This document shows positions 1-7,789 of a stretch of DNA of 64,000 bases, one piece after another (within the stretch, counting starts at the first letter, position 1; every line of letters starts with the position of its first letter). The translations under genes and the position numbers were made by a program. This DNA is from JAAXGX01 sp965221595 (lineage in GTDB: Bacteria > Acidobacteriota > Vicinamibacteria > Vicinamibacterales > UBA8438). The notes under the pieces were generated by a model. It saw only the letters and a program-made list of their open reading frames with translations. It was not told the DNA's origin and searched no databases. The stretch lies in contig OZ244900.1 in NCBI GenBank assembly GCA_965221595.1, forward strand, positions 2,108,001 to 2,172,000, given 5' to 3'.

Positions 1-2
1 GA

Positions 3-1229
3 TACAGGTGGTGGCTGCTGACGCTGGCCATGGGGTTCGTCGTCGCGGCCGGATCCGTTCCCCACGGTCACACGCCAATCAATTCGCGCTGGAACTACAA
101 CGAGCACCTGTTCCCGATCTTTCGCGATCAGTGCGGAAGCTGCCACGTGGAGGGCGGCATCGCGCCCATGTCGCTCGTGACGTACCGATCCGCCTTTCCC
201 TGGACACAGTCCATTCGGGAGGAGATTCTCGGGCTGCGGATGCCGCCGTGGCAGGCCGAGGACGGCTTCGGATCGTTCCGGAACGGGCACGCCCTGTCAG
301 CCCGTGACATGGACATGATTCTCGAGTGGTCCAGCGGAGGGTATCCGCAGGGTCCCCGCGATCAGGTCCCGCCGGCGCCCGAGGCTTCCGAGGACTGGGT
401 GCTCGGCGAGCCGACGGTGACGCTCGAGATGCCGGAGACGTTCACCCTCGATGCCGGCACCAGCGAGACCGTTCGCTATTTCGTACTGCCGGCAGGCACG
501 CTCCCCGATCGGCCCGTCGACGCGATCGACTTCAAGCCCGGCGCAACGGCCGTCGTGCGCAGTGCCGCCGTGTTCGTCGACACGACGGGTGCGGCCCGGG
601 CGCTGGACGAGGCCGACGCCGGCGCCGGGTTCGCCCCCCCGGACGCGGGAAGCTTCCCGTCGGCGCCGCCCGTGGCGGTCTGGATTCCGGGTCAGGAGCC
701 CGTGCGGACCTCGGGCATGGGGTATTCGTTGCCGCAGGGCAGCGATCTCGTGCTGCGCATTCAATACAAGAAGACCTGGATTACCGAAGGCCAGGAATTC
801 TCCGATCGGAGCCGGGTGGGCCTCTATGCCGCCGCCGCCGACGGGGCCAGCATCGAATCGATGCTCGTGACGTCGCCGGAGACCGTGAGCGGCCGGGAGG
901 TGGCGTTCTCTCATGCGGTGGATCGGGATTTGAGCCTCCTGGCGCTTCTGCCGGAGGTCGACATCGAGTCGTCGGAGGTGCGGATCGAGGCGGTGCAGCC
1001 GGACGGCTCCCGCACTCCCCTGCTCTGGTTGCGCGAGCCGGATTCGGGGTGGACGACGCGCTTCTGGTTCGACGAACCGCTGGCTCTCCCGGAAGGCAGC
1101 CAGCTCGAAGTCACGGCCGTGCTCGATCCTGCGGCCGAGCGCCTGCCCTCCACGCCGCTGCTGGGCGCAGCCACCAACCCGATCCGTATCGCGGTCGACT
1201 ACGTGGCGGGCATCGCCCCGGCCGATTAG
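3..1229 (+). CDS. Exported heme-c protein with monooxygenase-like C-terminal region (5' end outside window)
   Basis: The reading frame is open from the first bases of the window, and the hydrophobic residues before the first ATG (position 30) look like the core of a signal peptide, so the true start is upstream. A heme-binding CGSCH motif lies at residues 35-39 counted from that ATG, followed by a segment (LRMPPWQAE) typical of heme-c domains in acidobacterial exported proteins. The remaining ~270 residues resemble the beta-rich region found after such domains in proteins related to copper type II ascorbate-dependent monooxygenases. I do not see a clear set of copper-binding His residues, so catalysis is doubtful. 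It was probably exported to the periplasm. The substrate is unknown. It converges on asd, with a hairpin between the two genes. Confidence 0.6.
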   Translation, partial: YRWWLLTLAMGFVVAAGSVPHGHTPINSRWNYNEHLFPIFRDQCGSCHVEGGIAPMSLVTYRSAFPWTQSIREEILGLRMPPWQAEDGFGSFRNGHALSARDMDMILEWSSGGYPQGPRDQVPPAPEASEDWVLGEPTVTLEMPETFTLDAGTSETVRYFVLPAGTLPDRPVDAIDFKPGATAVVRSAAVFVDTTGAARALDEADAGAGFAPPDAGSFPSAPPVAVWIPGQEPVRTSGMGYSLPQGSDLVLRIQYKKTWITEGQEFSDRSRVGLYAAAADGASIESMLVTSPETVSGREVAFSHAVDRDLSLLALLPEVDIESSEVRIEAVQPDGSRTPLLWLREPDSGWTTRFWFDEPLALPEGSQLEVTAVLDPAAERLPSTPLLGAATNPIRIAVDYVAGIAPAD

Positions 1230-1238
1230 CATCGTCCG

Positions 1239-1274
1239 CCGACGGAGCGCGGGATCCAGCCCGCGCTCCGTCGG
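1239..1274. terminator. Perfect 15-bp hairpin between convergent genes
   Basis: The arms CCGACGGAGCGCGGG (1239-1253) and its exact complement (1260-1274) enclose a 6-nt loop. The hairpin sits between the stop of the heme-c gene (plus strand) and the stop of asd (minus strand), so it can serve both transcripts. There is no T-run on either side, so Rho-independent termination by this hairpin alone is not certain. Confidence 0.6.
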
Positions 1275-1308
1275 CCGCCCGCCGCGCCGGCAGCCGCCCG
1301 GCAATTCT

Positions 1309-2388
1309 CTACGGCGCGACGTCCGGGTTCAGCAGGCCGTCGATCATCATCAGTTCGGCGTTGAGCACGGCCGCCCCGGCGGCGCCGCGAACGGTGTTGT
1401 GCCCCAGCACCACGAACTTGTAGTCGAGTAGCGGGCACGGCCGCAGGCGCCCGACGCTGACCGTCATGCCGTTGCCACGGTCGACATCGAGGCGCGGCTG
1501 CGGCCGGTTCGGCTCATCGAGGTACTCGACCGGCCGCAGCGGCGCGCTCGGCAGCTCTTCCGCCTGCGGCCGCCCCGAGAACGACCGGAACGCATCGACG
1601 AGCTCGTCGGCGGTGGGCGCCCCCTCGAAGCCCACCGAGACCATCTCCGTGTGCCCGTTGGTGACACCCACGCGGGTCGTGTGCGCGCTTACCGTGACGG
1701 GGTGGGGCTCGACCTGTTGATTCACGAGCGAGCCGAGGATCTTCCGGGTCTCGGTTTCCATCTTCTGTTCCTCGCCGCCGATGAACGGGATCACGTTCCC
1801 GACGATGTCGAGGGAGGGCACGCCCGGATAGCCTGCGCCGGAAACAGCCTGCAACGTCGTGACGTGCACGGAGCGCAGCCCGAACCGCCGCAGCGGGGCC
1901 AAGGCCATCGTCAGGACGATGGTCGAGCAGTTCGGATTCGTGACGATGCGGCCCGGCCAGCGCCGCGCCGCGCCCTGCGCCGACAGCAACGCGAGGTGGT
2001 CCGGATTGATCTCGGGCACCAGCAACGGCACGTCGGCGTCCATGCGGTAGTTGCGCGCGTTGCTCACCACGACGTGACCCGCTGCCGCGAACGCCGCCTC
2101 CACATCGCCGGCGACCGCAGAGTCGAGGCCCGAGAAGACGACCCGCGGCGCCCGATCCGGCACGACCGCGTCCACCATCATGTCGGCCACCGCCGCCGGC
2201 CGCGGCACCGGCAGCCGCCAGGTTGTCGCGTCGGCGAACCGCCGTCCCCGCGACCGCTCGCTCGCGGCGATCCAAGTCAGACGAAACCAGGGGTGCCCCT
2301 CGAGCCGTGCGATGAACTCCTGGCCGACCATCCCTGTCGCGCCGAGGATCCCGACGTCGATCTGCCCGGCCGGCCGGTCCGCCGTCAT
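1309..2388 (-). CDS. asd: Aspartate-semialdehyde dehydrogenase (archaeal/fungal-type)
   Basis: This enzyme reduces aspartyl-4-phosphate to aspartate semialdehyde, the branch point to homoserine and to lysine/diaminopimelate. The 359-residue product starts with the NADP-binding motif GILGATGMVGQEF and carries the catalytic Cys in TNPNCST. The pattern QAVSGAGYPGVPSLDI with a GGEEQKME stretch resembles the archaeal/fungal class rather than the E. coli class. The ATG at 2388 was chosen because it overlaps the lysC stop as ATGA; longer in-frame extensions run into lysC. It is the last gene of the hom-thrC-TIGR00300-lysC-asd operon. Confidence 0.93.
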   Translation of the reverse strand: MTADRPAGQIDVGILGATGMVGQEFIARLEGHPWFRLTWIAASERSRGRRFADATTWRLPVPRPAAVADMMVDAVVPDRAPRVVFSGLDSAVAGDVEAAFAAAGHVVVSNARNYRMDADVPLLVPEINPDHLALLSAQGAARRWPGRIVTNPNCSTIVLTMALAPLRRFGLRSVHVTTLQAVSGAGYPGVPSLDIVGNVIPFIGGEEQKMETETRKILGSLVNQQVEPHPVTVSAHTTRVGVTNGHTEMVSVGFEGAPTADELVDAFRSFSGRPQAEELPSAPLRPVEYLDEPNRPQPRLDVDRGNGMTVSVGRLRPCPLLDYKFVVLGHNTVRGAAGAAVLNAELMMIDGLLNPDVAP

Positions 2389-3635
2389 CGTGTCGACTCC
2401 GGCGGGAAGAACTCGTCGTGAACGGCGCGCACGGCGCGCTCGACGTGCTCGCCTCCAATCACGCAGGCCACCTTCATCTCGGAGGAGCTGATGCAGTCGA
2501 TGTTGATCTCCTCCCGGGCGAGTGCGGAGAACATGCGCGCAGCCAGACCGGGAGTCGACGCGAGGCGCGAGCCCACGATGGAGATCTTGGCCACGTCGTG
2601 GTCGACGATCCCGTCGCTGGCGATCCCGGCCGCCTTCCACCGTTCGACCAACTGCGCCGCCCGCCCCGCGTACTCCTCGTCGAGAACGAACGTGATGCGC
2701 CCCCGCCCCGCCGAGCTCGCGCTCTGGATGATCAGCCGCACACAAATGTCGTCGCCGGCCAAATCCTGGAACACGCGAGCCGCCAGACCCGGCTCGTCCG
2801 GCACCTCGCGGAGCGTGATCTTGGCAATCTTCTTGTCGCTGCTCACGCCCACGACCTCGGCCTGCTCCATCACCATATCGTCGCTCCCGCGGATCCACGT
2901 GCCCTCGCGTGCGTGAAAACTGGACCGCACGTGGATCGGAATGTCGTACGCCATGCACAGCTCGGCGGCCCGGGGATGCAGCACCTTGGCGCCGCTCGAC
3001 GCCATCTCGATAGCCGCCTCGTAGCTGATCTCGGGCCACAGCCTGGCACCGGACACCACGTTAGGATCAGCGGCGAGCACGCCGTCGACATCCGTGCAGA
3101 TCTCGCACACGTCGGCTCCTACGGCCACTGCCACCGCGGCGCCGGTGATGTCACTGCCGCCCCTGCCCAGGGTCGTGATGTCGTGGTCGGTCGTCACACC
3201 CTGGAAGCCCGTGATGATGACGACTCGGCCGGCATCCAACTCCTTGAGAATGCGCCGCGTGTCGATGGACTGAATCCGCGCGATGTTGAACGCGCTGTCC
3301 GTGCGGATGCCGCATTGCGCAGCGGTCAGCGACACGGCCGCCACGCCGCGGTCCTGGAGGGCGAGCCCGAGCAGCGAGACGGACACCTGCTCGCCCGTGG
3401 CCAGCAGGAGATCCATTTCGCGGCCCGCCGGGCGTGCGGACACCTGATGTGCCAGTGCCACGAGCTCGTCCGTCGACTTCCCCATCGCCGACAGCACGAC
3501 AATCAAGCCCCCGCCGCCGCCGAACTGGCGTGCCACGCGGTCGGCGATCGCGTTGATCCGCTCGGGCGTGGCCACCGACGTGCCCCCGAATTTCTGAACG
3601 ACAATCCCGCCTCGCAACGCCGTCGAGTCTGTCAC
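2385..3635 (-). CDS. lysC: Aspartate kinase with C-terminal ACT domains
   Basis: It phosphorylates aspartate as the first committed step of the aspartate family. The kinase domain begins with KFGGTSV (residues 15-21) and contains the LGRGGSDITGAAVA substrate/ATP segment. The last ~140 residues hold two ACT repeats, which in this family bind lysine and/or threonine for feedback control. At 416 residues it is a normal monofunctional enzyme, not fused to homoserine dehydrogenase. The start is GTG, overlapping the upstream stop as GTGA, and the stop overlaps the asd start. This tight coupling suggests translational reinitiation along the operon. Confidence 0.94.
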   Translation of the reverse strand: MTDSTALRGGIVVQKFGGTSVATPERINAIADRVARQFGGGGGLIVVLSAMGKSTDELVALAHQVSARPAGREMDLLLATGEQVSVSLLGLALQDRGVAAVSLTAAQCGIRTDSAFNIARIQSIDTRRILKELDAGRVVIITGFQGVTTDHDITTLGRGGSDITGAAVAVAVGADVCEICTDVDGVLAADPNVVSGARLWPEISYEAAIEMASSGAKVLHPRAAELCMAYDIPIHVRSSFHAREGTWIRGSDDMVMEQAEVVGVSSDKKIAKITLREVPDEPGLAARVFQDLAGDDICVRLIIQSASSAGRGRITFVLDEEYAGRAAQLVERWKAAGIASDGIVDHDVAKISIVGSRLASTPGLAARMFSALAREEINIDCISSSEMKVACVIGGEHVERAVRAVHDEFFPPESTR

Positions 3636-4915
3636 ACGTCCGCCTCACTTCCGTGCCGCACGGGCTGCCGCGCGCCCGCCGCCGGGGCGTCCAGCGATTC
3701 CAGTTGAGTGGACAGCTGGTGCAGGAACAGCCCGACGTCGGTCACGATGCCGACGGTCTGCGACGACCCCCGGTCGCTGAGCTTGGTGACCACCGCGGGG
3801 TTGATGTCGACGCAAACGACGCGCACGTGGGACGGCAGCATGTTACCCACCCCTATGCTGTGGAGCATCGTCGACAGCATGACCACCATCTTGACGTCGA
3901 CGAGCTGGCCGGCGTAGCGATCCTGTGCCGCGATCAGGTCCATTTCCGTGTCGACGAGCGGACCGTCGTCGCGAATGCTGCCGGCGAGCACGTACGGTAT
4001 GCGGCGGACGATGAGTTCGTGCATGATGCCCGACCGCAACGTGCCGCCTGCAACTGCCGTCTGCAATCCGCCGACGCGGTTGATGGCGTTGATCGCCCGC
4101 ATGTGGTTGCGATGCCCCTCGTCGCGGGCGACGCCTGCCTCGAGATCAACGCCGAGCGAGGTGCCGAACAACGCCTGCTCCACGTCGTGGACGGCGAGTG
4201 CGTTACCCGCCAAGAGCACATCCACGAAACCCCGGCGAATCAGGTCGGTGAAGTAGCCGCCACCGCCGCTGTGCACGACGACGGGACCCGCGACGAAGGC
4301 GATGCGCCCCCCCTGCGCCTTGACGTCGCGCATCATCGCCACGACCTTCGACGCGCTGACTTCGACCCGGCGCTCGGTGGACACGTCGTTCGTCATGAAC
4401 GCGAACCCCAGCCGGTCGCGCTCGCGGAACTCGGGCGACACGCGGATGCCGGAAACCCCGCAGACCACCTGGTCGCCGCGCTGCACGTCCCGCAGCTTCC
4501 GGCACACCGCGCGAGCCTCCTGAACGACGATGACCGCGTCCATGCGCTGCCCGCCGACCGCCAGCCAGCGGCTGCCATGGCGGACGAACGTCTGGTGGTT
4601 CGTCGTCGAATAGAAGTCGTCGGGAACGACCCCGTCGGCCTCCGCCGACCTGAGCAGCGCGTCGCGCAGCGGCCGGGCATGGCATCCCAGCGGCATCAGG
4701 TCTTCGAGCAGCTGCCGCAGGACCCGCGCATCGGGCGCCGCGATCTTCAACACGAGACGCGAGAACTCGTCGTTGGTCCGGCCGATATCGAACTGCAGCA
4801 CCTCGAACTTGGAGCGCCGCTCGATCACCTTGTCGAAGATCACATTGAGGAGCTGCGAGTCGACGAGGTGCCCCTCGGCCTCGACCGTTTCGGAGTACGT
4901 GTCCGCCGCCGGCAT
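3632..4915 (-). CDS. TIGR00300-family protein, ornithine cyclodeaminase-like (COG1915)
   Basis: This 427-residue protein matches the TIGR00300 'LOR/SDH conserved domain' family. Recognisable segments are AGPVVVHSGGGGYF, LAGNALAVHDVEQALFGTS, VLAGSIRDDGPL and LHSIGVGNMLPS. Archaeal members of the family are reported to be ornithine cyclodeaminases (ornithine to proline plus ammonia), and related domains occur in cyanobacterial AgrE/ArgZ. The ATG at 4915 follows the thrC stop by one base, and the gene overlaps lysC, so it is translated as part of the threonine operon. Its role there is not obvious. A link between proline/ornithine and aspartate-family metabolism, or a different substrate, are both possible. 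Confidence 0.8.
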   Translation of the reverse strand: MPAADTYSETVEAEGHLVDSQLLNVIFDKVIERRSKFEVLQFDIGRTNDEFSRLVLKIAAPDARVLRQLLEDLMPLGCHARPLRDALLRSAEADGVVPDDFYSTTNHQTFVRHGSRWLAVGGQRMDAVIVVQEARAVCRKLRDVQRGDQVVCGVSGIRVSPEFRERDRLGFAFMTNDVSTERRVEVSASKVVAMMRDVKAQGGRIAFVAGPVVVHSGGGGYFTDLIRRGFVDVLLAGNALAVHDVEQALFGTSLGVDLEAGVARDEGHRNHMRAINAINRVGGLQTAVAGGTLRSGIMHELIVRRIPYVLAGSIRDDGPLVDTEMDLIAAQDRYAGQLVDVKMVVMLSTMLHSIGVGNMLPSHVRVVCVDINPAVVTKLSDRGSSQTVGIVTDVGLFLHQLSTQLESLDAPAAGARQPVRHGSEADV

Positions 4916-4916
4916 C

Positions 4917-6176
4917 TCATCCACCACCAGCACGCTGGTGGACCTCGTGCCGGTCGGCCAGGAACGCTTCGAACTCCCGCAGCGACCGACCGATGCGCCG
5001 CGGTGCCGCCACGGTGTCCGCCATGGCGTCGGCAGTCTTGTACCCGTTGCCGGTGATGCACACGACAACGGATTCGTTCCGCGGAATCACCTCGTCGCGA
5101 ATCAATCGCATCGCCGCGGCCAGCGTCGTCCCTCCCGCGGGCTCGGTGAAGATGCCCTCGGTGCGCGCCAACAGCGCGATGGCGTCGAGGATCTCGGAGT
5201 CGCTGACGGCCGCTCCGCTCCCGCCGCTGCTGCGGACGGTCTGCAGCACGTGGTAGCCGTCGGCCGGATTGCCGATTGCGATCGACTTCGCAATCGTGTC
5301 GGGCCTGACCGGCTCGGGATGGTCGAGACCGTTTTCCAGCGCGTGTATGACCGGCGCGCATCCGGCAGCCTGCGCGGCGTGAATGCGCGGCAGCTGACCG
5401 GTCACCAGCCCCACGTCTTGCAGCTCGCGGAATCCGCGGCCAATCCGCGGCAGGAGCGTGCCGCCGGCGACCGGGGAGACCACGTGCTGCGGGAAGCGCC
5501 AGCCGAGCTGTTCGACGATCTCGAAGCCGTAGGTCTTCGCCCCCTCCGCGTAGTAGGAGCGCAGATTGATGTTGGCGAACCCCCACCCGTAGCGGTCGCC
5601 GACCTGGGTGCACAGCCGGTTGACATCATCGTAGGTGCCGTCGATCGCCACCACGTGGGGACCCGAAACGGCGGAGCCCAGAACCTTGCCGGGCTCGAGG
5701 TCATGCGGAATGAACACGTAGCATTCCAGACCCAGGCGTCCCGCGTGCGCGGCGACGCTGTTGCCGAGGTTGCCGGTCGAGGCACAGCCGAAGATCGTGA
5801 CGCCGAGCTCCACGGCCCGCGTGGCGGCCACGGACACGACGCGGTCCTTGTACGAGAGCGTGGGATGATTGACGGAGTCGTCCTTGAGGTACAGCTCCGG
5901 CAATCCCAGCTCCCGCCCCAGGCGGTCGGCGCGAATCAGCGGCGTCCAACCCGCGTGGAATCCGGTGCGCGGCTCGCCCTCGATGGGGAGAAACTCACGG
6001 TAGCGCCACAGGTTGTGCGGTCGTGCGGCAATCAGCTCACGGGTGACCCGCCGCCTGATCCCCTCGACATCATAGGTTGCCTCGAGCGGCCCAAGGCACT
6101 TGTCGCAGACGTACAGAGCCTCTGCCGGGAAGACCTCCTTGCACAACGAACAGCGGAGACCGGTGAAGTAGCTCAT
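4917..6176 (-). CDS. thrC: Threonine synthase with N-terminal zinc-ribbon-like cysteines
   Basis: This PLP enzyme converts O-phosphohomoserine to threonine. The 419-residue product has paired cysteines at 9/12 and 24/27 (a CxxC...CxxC knuckle common in this subgroup), the Schiff-base lysine at about residue 110 in TLSYKDR, and the fold-type II motif STGNLGNSVAAHAG. The ATG at 6176 overlaps the hom stop as ATGA; longer in-frame extensions would lie inside hom. With hom directly upstream and lysC/asd downstream, the operon covers aspartate to threonine except for a homoserine kinase (thrB), which is not in this window. Confidence 0.94.
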   Translation of the reverse strand: MSYFTGLRCSLCKEVFPAEALYVCDKCLGPLEATYDVEGIRRRVTRELIAARPHNLWRYREFLPIEGEPRTGFHAGWTPLIRADRLGRELGLPELYLKDDSVNHPTLSYKDRVVSVAATRAVELGVTIFGCASTGNLGNSVAAHAGRLGLECYVFIPHDLEPGKVLGSAVSGPHVVAIDGTYDDVNRLCTQVGDRYGWGFANINLRSYYAEGAKTYGFEIVEQLGWRFPQHVVSPVAGGTLLPRIGRGFRELQDVGLVTGQLPRIHAAQAAGCAPVIHALENGLDHPEPVRPDTIAKSIAIGNPADGYHVLQTVRSSGGSGAAVSDSEILDAIALLARTEGIFTEPAGGTTLAAAMRLIRDEVIPRNESVVVCITGNGYKTADAMADTVAAPRRIGRSLREFEAFLADRHEVHQRAGGG

Positions 6177-7473
6177 GGCTGCTGCCTCGGGGTCAACACC
6201 GGCATCCACAGCGGCGGCCGGACATGAAAGTCGAACGCGGACGCCTCGTCGAGCGCGGCATGAACGGCGGCCGCGCTGCAGGCGTTCAGCGTCATGACGA
6301 ACGGCAGATGCGTCTTCGACCACCCCGGCTCCTGGAGTACTGCATCGATGTTCACGCCGTGCCGCGAGAACACGCCGGCCAGCGCCGCGACAATCCCCGG
6401 CCGGTCGTCGATGATGAAACGGGCATAGTGGGGTGACACGAAGTCGCGGACGGCGCCTGCCGGCGGCCCGGCTGCAAGGTGCTGCGCGGCGTCGCCACTC
6501 CCCCGCGCGATCGACTCGAGATCCGAGACCACCGCGACTGCCGTCGGGTCGCCGCCGGCGCCGTGGCCGAAGAAGGCCGTCTCGCCGCCCGCCGCCCCTT
6601 CGACCACCACCACGTTGCGGCTGCCGGTGACCTGCGCCAGCGCCGACGTCCGCGGCACGAGCATGGGCTGCACGGCCGCCAGCACGCGGCCGTCCGCAGC
6701 GCGCTCGGCCTGCGAGACCTGCCGAATCGTGCACGCCAGCTGCTTCGCGTAGGCGAAGTCGACGGCTTCTATCGCCGCGATCGTCCGGAGGGGAATGCTG
6801 CTCGCGGCGACCGGACAGCGCAGCCCGACCGCCGACAGGATAGCCAGCTTCGCCTGCGCGTCGAAGCCGTCTACATCGGCCGTCGGATCGGCCTCCGCGT
6901 AACCCAGCTCCTGGGCCTCGCCGAGCGCCGCCTCGAACGAGACCTGATCGGCCTCCATGCGCGTCAGGATGTAGTTGCAGGTGCCGTTCAGGATCCCGAG
7001 CACACGGAAGAGGCGATCACCCGCCAAGCCCTCCTGCAAGCCATGAACGATCGGAATGCCGCCCGCCACGGCGGCCTCGAAGCGCAGACGCTGCCGCGGC
7101 TCCGCGCCAGCACCTCCAGCTCCGCGCCCTGCTCGGCAATTACCTGCTTGTTGGCCGTGACGACCGACTTGCCCGCCTCCAGAGCCCGACGAATCCAGTC
7201 CGCAGCCGGCTTTCGGCCGCCGATGAGCTCCACAACGACGTCCGCGTCCGAGTGCAGCACCGCGTCGATGTCGTCCGTCCAGGTCACGCCCGCAGGCACC
7301 CAGTCCGCCCGCTTGCGATCGATGCGGCGATTGCACACGTGGGTCAACCGCAGGCGGTCGTGCGATCCGTTGCAGAGAATGCGGGCCACCGCCTGGCCGA
7401 CGGTACCGAACCCTACGAGCGCCACACCAAGCGGCGGGCGGCTCGGGCTGTGCTCAGGGCCGTGTGCGGGCAT
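6173..7473 (-). CDS. hom: Homoserine dehydrogenase, interrupted by a one-base frameshift
   Basis: This enzyme reduces aspartate semialdehyde to homoserine. The N-terminal part (from ATG 7473, or GTG 7476) shows the Rossmann motif GVALVGFGTVGQAV and TANKQVIAEQGAEL. The C-terminal part, in another frame, resumes at LRFEAAVAGGIPIVHGLQ and ends with an ACT domain (about 80 residues). The two halves join between 7087 and 7092, where one nucleotide appears to be missing. Restoring it gives about 434 residues, normal for the family. All catalytic segments are otherwise intact, so a base-calling error or a very recent mutation is likelier than an old pseudogene. It is the first structural gene after the threonine attenuator. 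Confidence 0.85.
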
Positions 7474-7500
7474 CACGCACCTGGATCTGTCGTGAACAAC

Positions 7501-7536
7501 AAAAAAAGGCCATCACCCGGTAGCGGATGATGGCCT
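7501..7536 (-). terminator. Attenuator terminator of the threonine operon
   Basis: On the minus strand, AGGCCATCATCCG pairs with CGGGTGATGGCCT over 13 bp (one G-U pair) around a 4-nt CTAC loop, spanning 7536-7507. Seven T's follow (7507-7501) and then GTTGTT. It lies about 30 nt upstream of hom and downstream of the promoter and leader peptide, so transcripts that form this hairpin would stop before hom. This is the strongest intrinsic terminator I can see in the window. Confidence 0.88.
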
Positions 7537-7575
7537 GTCGGGATTCCCCAATGCGGTGTCGGCTACATCACCCGC
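7523..7575 (-). promoter_or_regulatory. Antiterminator pairing partner of the threonine attenuator
   Basis: On the minus strand, GCGGGTGATG (7575-7566), which spans the last codon and stop of the leader peptide, can pair with CATCATCCGC (7532-7523), the 5' arm of the terminator, with one G-U pair. GCC (7563-7561) further pairs with GGC (7535-7533) across a 2-nt bulge, giving 13 pairs in all. This duplex and the terminator exclude one another. A ribosome finishing the leader peptide would cover the first strand and favour termination. One stalled at the Thr codons upstream would leave it free. Confidence 0.75.
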
Positions 7576-7657
7576 CACGCAGCACCGGCCCCGTCGGACC
7601 GGTCGTCGTCGGCATCATGCGAGCGGGCCGATCGAGCACGACACAATAGGTATACAT
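7568..7657 (-). CDS. Threonine leader peptide (attenuator peptide)
   Basis: This is a 29-residue open frame between the promoter and the terminator. It begins MYTYCVVLD; its second half reads MMPTTTGPTGPVLRGG and then stops. Five of the 29 residues are Thr, four of them (ACG ACG ACC, then ACG) within six codons about 20 nt before the antiterminator strand. An 8-bp hairpin (ACCGGTCC / GGGCCGGT, 7603-7584) overlaps these codons. Internal ATGs at 7618 and 7615 are alternative starts. No strong Shine-Dalgarno sequence is visible for any of them. The placement and codon content match classical thrL-type leaders by function, not by sequence. Confidence 0.7.
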   Translation of the reverse strand: MYTYCVVLDRPARMMPTTTGPTGPVLRGG

Positions 7658-7688
7658 GAACGCTGCTCGGAACCCGGGACAACCAATA

Positions 7689-7717
7689 TTAATATATCCC
7701 GGCACGCATCAAGTCAA
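7689..7717 (-). promoter_or_regulatory. Promoter of the threonine operon
   Basis: On the minus strand, TTGACT (7717-7712) and TATTAA (7694-7689) are separated by 17 bp in an AT-rich patch unusual for this genome. The predicted start (about 7682) leaves ~25 nt before the leader peptide ATG. An overlapping TATATT gives a less favourable 15-bp spacing. Confidence 0.65.
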
Positions 7718-7731
7718 ACGCCGCAACGCCC

Positions 7732-7760
7732 TTGACCTCTCCGGGCACATTCGTTACACA
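7732..7760 (+). promoter_or_regulatory. Divergent promoter of the murQ-remnant/symporter operon
   Basis: TTGACC (7732-7737) and TACACA (7755-7760) are separated by 17 bp, with the murQ remnant ATG 30 nt downstream. Its -35 lies 14 bp from the -35 of the oppositely directed threonine promoter, so one regulator could affect both. Confidence 0.5.
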
Positions 7761-7789
7761 TAACCACCGCCTCCGGACCGCTGACGGTG

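Noticed and set aside
7501..7620. A metabolite-binding riboswitch ahead of hom
   Set aside because: The stem-loops fit a ribosome-coupled attenuator with a Thr-rich leader, and no lysine-riboswitch core (with its conserved junction) was seen.
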